64,000 nucleotides of DNA, taken from positions 185,944,369 through 186,008,368 of the forward strand of contig CP136061.1 of NCBI GenBank assembly GCA_032622095.1, read 5' to 3'. Numbering within the stretch: the first letter of the stretch is position 1; every line of letters starts with the position of its first letter. The stretch comes from Siphonodentalium dalli. Taxonomy: Eukaryota > Mollusca > Scaphopoda > Gadilida > Siphonodentaliidae. The notes under the pieces were generated by a model. It saw nothing but the letters and a program-made list of their open reading frames with translations, had not been told where the DNA came from and did not search any database. Made by a program: the position numbers and the translations under genes. This document shows, in pieces, positions 12,378 to 22,915 of the stretch.

Positions 12378-12912
12378 CCAGTATTGAAGCCCATTTTACA
12401 TACGTAAATCTCACAGAACGACAGGTGCGTGTTGATGCGTAACTATAACAACAGAAAAACGCCCACTTTAAATTTTCTGTTATTTTCACGAAGACATGTC
12501 GTGGATTGACACACACCCAACCTATATGAGATGACAACGTAGACACGAAAGGCGCGACAGATTGTTTAGAATGCACGAATATATCCCACTACTACCACGA
12601 TCTAATTTGTCTCAATAAAACTGTACGGCTTTTCTCCATTAGTCAGATGAACTGTACAACTTAGTGTCGACCAATAATCACATCAACCAGGTTCGGATTC
12701 AATGGTCCCGGTATCATCCAGTTAAAACAACAATGGAATTTCACCAAAAGTCGATTTAGTTTTCCAAATTAGTGCATTACTGCATCAATAAATATTCACA
12801 ACAATACCAAGCACATGTCTTTTTAACATCTTAACTTTTCCACATTGTCATTGTAGGCCTACCCCCCCCCCCCCCCCCCCTCACTCACCCCTTTTAAATT
12901 TGCACTAAACAA

Positions 12913-13505
12913 TTAAAGGGGTACTGTACGCCATTTTCATTAAATTTCCGGTGACAACAACGATCTAATATAGATAATATATAGAAACATAAGTAATTTG
13001 AGTCGAAGATGTATTCTGTAAACGCTCAGGTTAATAGACTATCTTAAAATTTAATAATTTAAAAGTTAATAATTTGATATATAAATTGAATTTATGACTG
13101 GAGCCATAAAATGGCGTCAATTAAATTACGAATTTCCGTAATCAAGCAAAGTAATTGAGGGATACTGGATTGTTAAACCGATCGCACACACGATCGCTTA
13201 AAATATTATGATGATACGGGGAGAACACTCAAGCCACTCACTGACTAGCGACGATACAATAACTTAAATGATTATATGGGACTAGTATGCCTATAATATA
13301 ACTTTTATTTGATTCATTTGGTTGAAAACTGTAAAAAAATTACTCTACAACGACAATTTGTATTTTTGCATTCCGGTAAATTTGTCATCCGTAACACTAC
13401 TTCGTACTCAACAGACTTTCAAATAATGAAAAAATTGTTACCTTATTCTCCGACTCGGAGACTATAGAAACCAACAACAACATTTGGCGTACAGTACCCC
13501 TTTAA
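12913..13505. mobile_element. TTAA-flanked MITE, AGGGGTACTGTACGCC ends
   Basis: TTAAAGGGGTACTGTACGCC at the left is mirrored by GGCGTACAGTACCCCTTTAA at the right. TTAA on both sides suggests a TTAA target-site duplication. 593 bp, no coding. Poly-C runs lie just outside at 12862 and 13516. Confidence 0.85.
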
Positions 13506-14242
13506 ATGATGACACCCCCCCCCCCCCCTTCCCCTACTCCATTATAACCTTTTGGGTAGACTGGGTAGGCCTATAATATAGGCTATATCCTCCCCAGAAT
13601 TTTTAGTTACCTTCAATTATCAATTGAAAGTGTTAAATTTGAAGTAATTTTATACCGATATTTAAAAAACCCAATTCCTGTCAGAGTAGTCTCATACAAT
13701 TTTAATTAATACAAAACTCAAGTGACCAATTGGCAACAGTGGAATTATTTCAACTCTCCTAACGCTGGGAGCTTCCTTTCTGACTTTTTGTGTCATCCTT
13801 GATAATGATAGCCCTCAGCAATTATCTTCCTATTTTCGATTAGTCTGCCCATGCACCTACCGGTACTCTCCTCTATATCTAACAGTAACATCACTATCTT
13901 TACAGCCTCTTATAAGCCTACACAAAATTAATACCTTCTCATTCAAATTTTCAGCTCTGTCAACTTTATTTATCATTTTTATCAAATGTATGTATTCTGT
14001 AATTATATATTGTAAAATGCTGATTGAATTTATCAAAATAATAATCAATCAATCAGTTATCTTATTTGCGGAAAAAGATTTTTCTAATATTTTTTACCTG
14101 CGAAGCCGAATAAATGGTATTTTAGGGGCGTTAAATCTGATTATGCATCTTTAATCATAGCTTCAGAAGGTAAATTTTGGGAACCGCAGTCTCAGCAAAT
14201 ATACATATTAAATGGAAATGAATAACTGCTGTAAAAAGTACT
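13506..14242. other. No gene seen
   Basis: Intergenic AT-rich DNA starting with a poly-C run. No exon or repeat relation found. Confidence 0.45.
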
Positions 14243-14416
14243 CTCAGGTGCCTAATAATCGTGATGGCCTAATAATAGTGATGTGTGGGAATTTAGGCTG
14301 AAATTAATAATAGTGAATGGCAATTTCACTCTATGTCTCAATTCCAAATAATAGTGATCGTTGGGAATCTTCTCCAAAATTAATAATCGTGCCGACACTA
14401 TTATTTGGCACCTGAG
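14243..14416. mobile_element. Short MITE with CTCAGGTGCC inverted ends
   Basis: CTCAGGTGCCTAATAATC at the left and ATTATTTGGCACCTGAG at the right. The interior repeats 'AATAATAGTGAT' and 'AATTAATAAT' in both orientations. 174 bp, with a half copy at 9013-9083. Confidence 0.75.
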
Positions 14417-14818
14417 ATTACATGATCTAAACAAGTAATTGCACTTAAAAACATTGGAAATAATTGCATGAGCATATTAAGCACAACTTGTCAATTCTGC
14501 TGAAGCCCAACTACCACACATGCACCCCAAGAAGGCGGAGAAGGGAGGGGGATTCAGAATCCCCTTGCCATCAACTGACACATGTAGACATGCAAAATTT
14601 ACATATATTATGCTGTCATTGCCTTCATGTTTCCATCACCCCTGCATACCCCTGTATGCTATGCACATATCTATAAATTTGGAAGGAGCTAACCATTGTG
14701 TGGGTATTTAAGTAATTGTACCAAAGTATAATCTAATGGTGCTTCAGCACAATTCAGTTGTGATTCAGTGCAATTATTTTTTTAGCTAAAAACAGAATTG
14801 ACATTGGTCAACATCATT

Positions 14819-15365
14819 TTTAGCTCAACTGGGTTGGTATCTGTCGTCCGTGCATGTGTGTGTGTACATCCGTCAACAATTTCCATTAGCACAGGCTATA
14901 TACAGGTCATACCTTTGGTTGGATCATTATGAAATTTGTCATGGGTGTTGAAATTGACATGTAGATGGGAACAATTAATTTTTGGGTCATTCAGCAACAA
15001 AACATGGCCACCAGTGGCCATCTTAGATTTTCAAAATTCAATCCTTTGGCATGGGCTACAGGCTTTTCCATATTTTTATTCATCATTAAATTCTCGATGT
15101 AGGCTGACGTGTAGATGGCAAGAAACGTTTTCGGAGATCTGCCTAAAAACATAATTGCCACCATCTGCCATCTTGGTTTTCAGTATTAAGCAATGTAAAT
15201 CCATTAGCACGGGCTACAGGCCCTACCATTGGTCTGACTAATATGAGATTTATCATGGATGTTGACTTTGACTTGTAGATGGTCCCGAACAAGTCATTTT
15301 GGAGTCATTCAGCGAAAACAAAACATGGCTGCCAGTGGCCATCTTTGATTTCAAAATTCAATCCA
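14819..15365. mobile_element. AGCTCAAC-family element, truncated
   Basis: It starts TTTAGCTCAACTGGGTTGG and runs through TCAACAATTTCCATTAGCAC, exactly the order seen at 38488. About three 155-bp units follow, with CCATCTTGGATTT hallmarks. The right end is missing and is replaced by unrelated sequence with a hairpin. Confidence 0.65.
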
Positions 15366-15370
15366 GTCTG

Positions 15371-15422
15371 ATTAAAACCCAGACTCAGTCTAATCGACTA
15401 GAGAATGAGTCTGGGTTTTAAT
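15371..15422. repeat. Perfect 17-bp hairpin stem
   Basis: ATTAAAACCCAGACTCA (15371-15387) pairs with TGAGTCTGGGTTTTAAT (15406-15422) around an 18-nt loop. It sits directly at the broken end of the preceding element. Confidence 0.85.
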
Positions 15423-15627
15423 CCAATTCTGAGTCAGACTGTCTTGCACCATGAGCAGAAAAGGGTCTTTTCCTTGGGTGCTTTTACATATGTGAAAATT
15501 ATTTTTATAAATGTATAGAATCTTGTGAGGCAATTAACACTCTTCTTTGTTTCGACAACTAAATCAGTCAGGGTGAACAAGATTATCTGGAACAGCTAGC
15601 TAGGCAGCTGATAGTCTGGAACAAATA

Positions 15628-15807
15628 CAGTAATGCCCTAAATAATCAACTCCTTAACCACAGCAGAATTATGGGTAATTTTTCAGGATTTAGTCACTCT
15701 CGGAGAGCTTTCTGATGAATGGCAACAGGCCATATTTCCGACTAAATCCTGAAAAATTACCCATAATTCTGCTATGGTTAAGGAGTCGATTATTTAGGGC
15801 ATTACTG
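15628..15807. mobile_element. TA-flanked palindromic MITE
   Basis: CAGTAATGCCCTAAATAATC and its inverse bound a foldback sequence with TA on each side. The tip is shortened on the left arm. Subtype with 'TAATTTTTCAGG' and 'TTATTTAGGG'. Confidence 0.88.
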
Positions 15808-16462
15808 TAGCAGGGAATTCCATTATTTTTATTTTGTCAGTGTCAGCCAACCATAAATTACACGCAAATATCTTCTGATTGGCCCCGTTCAGACTTGCAA
15901 CAATTTGTGGTTGGCCGAGACTGCTGTAATATTTTTTAAAAGTATTAAATGGGATTCCCTGCTCTTTATTTCAGACTTTCAAACCTGTGGCTGTTGTAGA
16001 TAATCTGTGTTCACTCACACTTCAAATAAATCTATGTTTGTTTGACAATCTGGATCAAAATGGTTCTTTAGCCATCTGTAAATTACCATAAATTCTCATC
16101 CAATAATTCAAAAGTATTCAGGGTTGCAGCCATTCAGGCAGTCTGGGTGAACGTCGACTCTATATTATTCAATGTTGTAATGAATATTTAGGTATGAGTT
16201 TACTCAGACTGCCATTCAGGTACAATAAAAAAAGCAAAACTTTTGCAGAATTTTCATTGTGCCAATTTGTGGTCAAAGCATGACCTTGCTGAATCTGTTA
16301 TTTATTACTTAGTATACTTACATTTAAATATTTATGAATATTAATTTATAATATCATTCCAACTATTCATTCAACTTCAACAGAATCGGTGGAGAGGCCA
16401 ATCTCTCAATTCACTGCCAAGGTAAACCTTGGTAAATAATTGTGCACAAACCTGAGTTTAGT

Positions 16463-16900
16463 GTGCCTGTCATTTTCAGAATGAGGTCCCCAGAGGGTGA
16501 ATGTAGTGACGCTATCACACATAGCGGGCTAGCCTAGCATCACCAAATTCACCCTCTGGGAACCTCATTCTGCATGGCCTCATCTGCTATGTGAGACATA
16601 GACTCAGATTGAAGTTCCCAGATGGTGAATATTGTGATGTACACCCATTGGGAACCTCGATTATGCAATGTGTCGTCTGCCAATTTGGGGATATAGAGAA
16701 ACTAAACTAAAAAAGAAATAGAATCTTCAGTATGTGAAGAAGTTTCTAAAGAAATTTGATAATAAAGAAACTTTCAAGAAAAGATGAGGCCTATTTAAAG
16801 CAGAATGAGGTCTCCAGAGAGTGAATTTAGTGATGCTAGCCTGCAGGATAGCATCACTAAATTCAACCTCTGGGGACCTCATTCTGCAAATGACAGGCAC
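16463..16900. mobile_element. Foldback element with GTGCCTGTCATTT ends
   Basis: GTGCCTGTCATTTTCAGAATG at the left is mirrored at the right (CATTCTGCAAATGACAGGCAC). Inside are two hairpins built from GAGGTCCCCAGAGGGTGAAT and its complement (about 16480-16572 and 16803-16890) and a decayed third at 16610-16665. A single arm recurs at 21629. Confidence 0.7.
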
Positions 16901-17973
16901 CTTATTCTCAGGCCTGATGGTGCAGTCTACATGTTGTTAGTCGGGGGAGATTTAGATTGTAAAAAGGCAAAACTTCAAACTTGGGTCACGAACAGTGACC
17001 GACTGTCAGCTGATTCATTTGATCGCCAGACATTCACGTTGTGTTGAAACTTTTAGATCATTCCTAGTTCATAGTGTAACTCCTAAAATGTAGCAAGAGC
17101 GATACACATCAAAACTTAGTAATATGATCAGTTTACATATAAACATTTGTCTTCATTGAACAAGCTCCTATAATTTAATTCATGTCATGGTGTGAATTAT
17201 GTGAACCTTGATAGACACAATGTTTATTATACAGATAACTATTGAGGCAAATGGGATAATGTCGCTATCAATATAGCGAGACAAAACATACACATTTGCG
17301 TGTGTGGTTCGCAGTTTGTTTTCCATGAAGTTACCCAGTTGTTTGACTTAGAGGCAAATGTGGGACGTTCCCACAGATATACCCTAAGGTTCTTTCGCGC
17401 CAAGCATATTTCTATAGCAACTCAAGTTCGAAGTTTTCAGTTATACAATCTAAATCTCCCCAATGTGTGATCATCTCTGGTGATATCTGGGCCAGTGTAC
17501 ATGTAGCTCATAGGTTTATGACTAAATTGTCTTGGTCAGGGGAGTGGTTACTGCAACTTGAATGTTTATATGTGAAAAACCAATATTTAAGGTGTATGCA
17601 AATATGCTTATGAGAAACAGACTCTAATTCAGGACAAAACATGTAGTTCACCATGAGTTTGGTCTTTGAGGTGTTAAAGGCCGGTGGCGGTTTGGAGCCT
17701 CAAATTATAACACAAATAATTCTCACTTTTGTCGCATTCCTGTCCAGACCAGTTCTGTGGACCATCAATACTATTATACAGTACATGCCTCTGAAAGACT
17801 TATTAGGACTCCAAATAAGTTAATTATTTTCTCCACTTTTTTTTGCATGAGTATCATATCCAAATTATCATTTTTGCCTTAATATCGAATTGCAATTTAT
17901 AAGAAAGAAGCACATTTTTCAGCCCTATACCAACAGATGTTGGAAATATTCTGCATTAGTATGTTTTGATATA
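16901..17973. other. No gene seen
   Basis: Intergenic DNA 3' of the dynein gene and 5' of CaMK1. No ORF, RNA gene or family repeat identified. Confidence 0.45.
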
Positions 17974-18109
17974 CAATTATATCCTTTAAATTATATGCGT
18001 ATATACACTGGCAAGTTGGGAGGTCTAAGTGAGTCTCGTCACAATTACATCCTTTAAATTATATGCGTATATACACTGGCAAGTTGGGAGGTCTAAGTGA
18101 GTCTCGTCA
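17974..18109. repeat. Tandem duplication, 2 x 68 bp
   Basis: Units start at 17974 and 18042 and differ at a single base (CAATTATATCC versus CAATTACATCC). It is recent, of unknown cause, and non-coding. Confidence 0.92.
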
Positions 18110-18685
18110 TTTGAGTGATGGGATTCAATATCTCATTATGAGATGAAACTAAACTCAAATAAGCAGTGACATTCTTTTATTTTCAACATAGATAACTTTG
18201 TCAACATTATACAAATAAAATAAAACTTCTCTCACCGAGAGCAACAAATAATTTTCTATAAACAGTGTATACATAAAGCATCACAACCATTCTATTTGAA
18301 TAAATAGACATATAATTTTATTATGTACAATTATAATACCAAATATTCATGGATGGAATGTTTTCAAAATATCACAGACGTATGAAATAAATACTTGACG
18401 GATATATTAATTCAGTGCATGTGAATGAAAAATTAAGAAGCTTTTATTGATTGAGTTAAGAATACTGTAAAGAGGTATTAACGTTGGTGTATCTCTTCCA
18501 TGAACTTTCTGCATTGATTCTGAGGTATAACATAACAATTTTGAGTCAGAGAGATCAGTCAACAAGAGCTTCTATTTCTAGAAAATAACTAGTTCTCCCA
18601 TTTTTTTTCTCCATAAACTATAAGGAATCCGAACATAAAACTATTTTTAGAATATCACAACATTTTTTGATTGAAAATCTATGCT
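18110..18685. other. No gene seen
   Basis: AT-rich intergenic DNA with no recognisable feature. The same holds for 18716-19556. Confidence 0.45.
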
Positions 18686-18715
18686 TTAACCCTTTGAGTG
18701 CCCTGAAAGGGTTAA
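18686..18715. mobile_element. 30-bp TTAA element consisting only of its two ends
   Basis: TTAA, then CCCTTTGAGTGCC, then CTGAAAGGG, then TTAA. These are exactly the two termini of the CCCTTTGAGTGCC family (compare 26350-26582 and 40698-40993) with everything between removed. Confidence 0.75.
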
Positions 18716-19556
18716 ATCACAATCAAGTGATATGTGTAACACCAGATATTTCTCTTGTCTTTTTAGGCCATGGTTAATTAATTTTATGCTAATAGTGTCA
18801 ATCACTGCAATTCCTTTTTTGGCAGAAAATAATAACGCAGATTATAATTATTGGCACCATGCATAATTCCATTGTCCCAAAGAGTGTCCGCTGTGAAAAT
18901 TCAGATAGGAACATTTACTCTAATAGTCCCTAAACACATGCTTCATTCGCATAAAATATATGTAAGCAAGATTGGTCATTCATGTTATATTATAATTATG
19001 TACTAAATTTATGTGCTAAATAAGTAACTTCAGAAACCTATTGAGAATAATTGATAATGAATAATCACCGCATTGTGCATTTTATTCTCAGTCTCCAAAA
19101 TGAGTTTCATAGAAATTGTTTTGTTGATGCTGTTGTTAGAGCATTTTCAACCCTATCTTTTTAATACAAACAATCTGCAGAGAAATGCATTTATCTCAAA
19201 CTACTTTGACACATACCAAAATAAAGAAATTCACGAAAAAGCAGCCAGGCAAGTTGAAGGCAACATCATGCCTAAGATTTGTTTCACTTTTGTCACATTC
19301 ATAAGATGAAGATAAGTTGATATAAAACTATCTAACACTCATAAACAGGAGCTTATATGCTCCAGAAAGATTTCTTGAAGTGATAGAACAAATCTATCAA
19401 AATTGCTGCCTCAAAATAATTTCACAGGTCTGGAAAATGTTCTAGCACTCTCAGCCATGCTTATTTATGCTCGGATAGTATGTAGAGGTCCTCATGCACA
19501 TTTTAGTGGGATGATTAGAAAAAGCCACTGGGATTTCATGCAGAATTTTATATTCA

Positions 19557-19819
19557 TTAACCCTTCCATGACTGGAATTGCCTGACATTTGGTGAAAACC
19601 CTGTGGCAATGCATTCTCTTATATATGAGAGTCTCCCATAGGGAGCCTTGCATATATAAGAGAATACATTGGTATACCTATATTTACCTTGACCTTGTAA
19701 GCCAGTGTATTCTATTATATATGCGAGGCTACCTATGGGATACTCGCATATATAAGAACATGCACTGGCACAGGATATTTAATGCTGCACCATCGCAGCT
19801 CCTGTCATGAAAGGGTTAA
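19557..19819. mobile_element. TTAA-flanked MITE, CCCTTTCATGACTGG family, complete
   Basis: TTAACCCTTCCATGACTGGA at the left and TCATGAAAGGGTTAA at the right. Inside are two successive hairpins of the type AATGCATTCTCTTATATATG / CATATATAAGAGAAT. TTAA plus CCCTTT termini are piggyBac hallmarks. Confidence 0.85.
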
Positions 19820-20431
19820 TATCACTCTGACTTTATCATGAAATGGAGAGAAAGCATGTGTATATGGCAGATGAACAAGAATATTCTATGCAAATGACAA
19901 ATCGTATCACAGCTACAGCAAAAAATCAATCATAAACATAAAAATAATAGGCAAAATAAAATTAGATGTGGATATAAAATGGATTTATCTGTTGGATGTA
20001 TTAAATATTATTACGAATCGCATGTGAGGTGGTTTCAAATTTATTAGGTAAAAAAAAATTGACACAACAGGGATGCAGCTTACAAAATTTAATATGGTAG
20101 GGGTTTCCATGCACCTCTGAATTTTCAACTGTGTGCATACATTCAAAGACAACCAAATTTCTGACTTTGGAGAAACAGATATTATAAATTTTCACCTGTC
20201 ACATTGAGATTAAATTTTCTAACTGAGACTTCATGTTTGAGAAATTAAATCAAACATCACTTCTGTGATAAAAAAAAGTTCAAACTTGTGGTCATCCTCT
20301 AACCATAATAAAGAAATTAATTTCGATCAAATAATTACATTCGGAAATTAATACCTGTAGTATCGTCACACTTGAATTTCCAACTCTTATATTGTTAACA
20401 AAGGGGTACTGCATGGTGCAGGAATGTTTTG

Positions 20432-20437
20432 TTTATT
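20432..20437 (-). terminator. Polyadenylation signal AATAAA of the dynein gene
   Basis: AATAAA on the minus strand about 140 bp past the TAG stop at 20578. It is the first such hexamer after the stop that I see, so the transcript probably ends shortly below it. Confidence 0.6.
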
Positions 20438-20577
20438 ATAATTAAAAATTCACCCCTGAGGATTATAATATCTAAAAAAAAATTTAATCTTGATTTAGTG
20501 TAGATGAAACACGTTGCTACACCCAAACCCCCTCTCATCACTACATCCCTTGATATAAAATATCAATGTTGTCCGGT

Positions 20578-20845
20578 CTAATCATCAAGCCCACAGAGCA
20601 GAGCAGTACCACGCTTGATCCAATGCATTACAGGTTTATCCGGAGGTATGGGCAATAACAAGGAAAGCACAAAGTTTGTTGAATGACCAGTTGTAGACAA
20701 GGTGCCCTTCCTCTCACTTGTCTTATACACAGGACACTTGTAGCGCTTGTCTGATTCATCTATATCATCCTTTTTGTTTGGCCTCAACCAAATCACTGGC
20801 ACTGCTTCATTCAGTATCCTTGGTAACTGCTCCCCCACCATGCCT
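20578..20845 (-). CDS. DNAH12: Dynein heavy chain, last exon (C-terminus)
   Basis: Encodes the final 89 residues and TAG of an axonemal dynein heavy chain, the inner-arm motor that slides doublet microtubules in cilia and flagella. Motifs: EAVPVIWLRP, CPVYKTSERKGTLSTTGHST and the end HWIKRGTALLCGLDD. The YKTS-R-GTLSTTGHSTN block is diagnostic of dynein C-terminal domains. The TATTTTTATTACAG acceptor sets the start: its first base completes the lysine codon left by exon 22132-22041 (AA + A), giving RWDRQKGMVGEQLPRIL. The HWIKRG..LLC.LDD ending and the preceding exons fit DNAH12 best, but DNAH3 or DNAH7 orthology is not excluded. Confidence 0.93.
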
Positions 20846-20974
20846 CTGTAATAAAAATACCGTAGGACATCAATAAGTCTGCTTGGTTTGACACAGTGAT
20901 TATATACTGGAAGGTAAATATTTCCATTCCAATAAAAAACATCTCTCAAGAAAAGCATGTGAGCTGACTTAATA

Positions 20975-21195
20975 TCCCTTTCTATATTAAATACTCGGTG
21001 ACAAGTAGTTCCCTTAGGAAATGTTCAGATAATAAGTTCAACAAACTTATTACCTAAACATTTCCCACCAATGAATAGGAATTCTTCTGCAAATGTAGTA
21101 TCTGTTTGTCTGTCTATTGTCTGCTTTCATTTCCTGAACATCCTTCCAGATGAATAATAAACCCATTCCAATGTATACTTTGGAAAAACTCCTCT
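20975..21195. mobile_element. TTAA-type MITE, CCCTTTCTATAC family, decayed
   Basis: CCCTTTCTATATTAAATACTC, then GACAAGTAGTTCCCTTAGG, a hairpin ATAAGTTCAACAAACTTATT, and CATTCCAATGTATAC. The right terminus is lost. The segment TGACAAGTAGTTCCCTTAGG is the empty-site reference for the insertion at 63491. Confidence 0.7.
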
Positions 21196-21628
21196 TTTAT
21201 CATGAGAATTTCAACTACATGTAGGGGGCCTTATAACCACATAATTTACAGTAATTTTTTTTTAAAACAGAAATGCTTACAGGAAACCTGATGATCATGC
21301 AAACCTTATAAAACCTCATTTAGAACTCTAATTTTTGTCATTCTGATAAATCACAGTCATGGTGGAAGCTCCCACAGGCACCTTTCTGCATTCTTGTGTG
21401 TAAGCAGTTCTCTAATGAAGTCTAATTAATGTTTATGACAAAGTAGCTTGTTATTTAGGAGACATTTTTTTGATTACCCACTCCTTGTCTGTCTTAGATA
21501 ATTTGATTGAATGAGTCTATTGGGGCTGTGAAGGAAGCTAATTTCCAATAGTGCGATCCTCTGGGTACTCAAGGCTGCAACTCTCAATATTAACTCTGGT
21601 CTGGCTTCAAAATATGTGTTGGACATTT

Positions 21629-21675
21629 GCAGAATGAGGTCCCCAGAGGGTGAATTTAGTGATGCTACCCCACTG
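21629..21675. repeat. Single arm of the GAGGTCCCCAGAGGG foldback
   Basis: TGCAGAATGAGGTCCCCAGA followed by GGTGAATTTAGTGATGCTA, matching the arms in 16463-16900. No opposing arm is present. Confidence 0.7.
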
Positions 21676-22040
21676 TGTGGTGAATTGTTTTTGGTGCATT
21701 AATTGTTCGTATTGATTAAATTCAGAAGTTCTACTTGTAAAACCAGGAAGTGAATTTCATTGAGGCAACGGGTGCCATATTGAAGAAGCAAAGTGAGTTT
21801 TGGTTGAATCGCCAGTGCAGCGACTGCCACATTGTCATTGTGATTAACCCTTTTTTCTGAAGCTTATTATTTTGAACATTCTTTTTACCTGTGAGTTGGA
21901 AAAAACACAGAAGCAATCGAAAAAGTATGTGTACCAATTGCACTTATTTGAGCTTTTCTGCATAATAATTTACTTAAAATTGTCTACAGGGGCAGTATAC
22001 GGGCATTTAATGTGGAATGAAGCAACAGAAATATACTCAC

Positions 22041-22132
22041 TTTTGTCTGTCCCATCGAGCACCGTCTAAGAACAACCCAATGACATACACACCATCCTCA
22101 GGGGAATGGTCCACTGTGTCTACAGCCAAAAA
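22041..22132 (-). CDS. DNAH12: Dynein heavy chain exon (GLFLDGARWDR)
   Basis: Thirty codons plus two bases. Residues include DTVDHSPEDGVYVIGLFLDG and ARWDRQ, the block just before the final domain in axonemal heavy chains. Acceptor TCTCTTTTCAG, donor GTGAGTATAT. It enters in phase 0 after the ..LGYDFE end of exon 36640-36503 and leaves AA for the last exon. The upstream intron is 14.4 kb, by far the longest in the locus. Confidence 0.92.
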
Positions 22133-22204
22133 CTGAAAAGAGAAACCAATACTTATTTAATGTAATCATTGCTTTAAAAACTGCATATTATCTGAGTTAT
22201 ATTA

Positions 22205-22295
22205 CAGTAATGCTCTAAGTAATCGACTTCTTAACCACAGCAGAATTATGGGTAACTTTTCAGGATTTAGTCGGAAATATAGCTTGTTGCCATTC
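22205..22295. mobile_element. Left half of a TA MITE
   Basis: CAGTAATGCTCTAAGTAATC through GTCGGAAATATAGCTTGTTGCC, then unrelated sequence where the hairpin tip should be. Preceded by TA. The TAAGTAATC / TAACTTTTCAGG subtype. Confidence 0.8.
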
Positions 22296-22915
22296 CAGAT
22301 TATTCCAGATTGGTTGTGCCTGGTTCAATGAGTAGTGTATTGTCATTTCAGATGCTACGCTATACCACATGATCCACATCTGTTTGATGAGTGCAGGAAA
22401 GACCACGTAGAGCGTTAATTTCACCAGAAAATCACTTCTTTTGCATGTAGACACCACTGACCCACCCCCCCCCCCTGGTTATTTCCCTTTTGCGTGTGTG
22501 GATCACAATTCAATGCTTATCGGGACTAAAACACCTCCAATGTCAGAAATGAGACAAATTCACATTGTCAGGGTATAATTAGTGAACACAATTTTCTTGC
22601 AGAATAATCAGCCTTAAGACTTTATTGTTAATTATAACATGGGGCCTGGTGTCCAGTCAATGTCTTAATTATTGCCATAACATTATGGAACACAGGATAA
22701 CATGGCCCTCCTGGGAGAAGTCACACCATTATTAAACTTGTCTTAACTTCTCATTAGGAGAAAAGGCAACAGTTCTCAATATTTAATGTCTGAGTGTCAA
22801 ATTATTAAATTCAACCTGAAGATCAAAACTGGGTCAGATGGCTAGATAAGTTATCAGGACAGCCATGTTCCTAGGGAGGAGTACACAATTTTGAGGGTTG
22901 TAGGAGTGCTAAACA

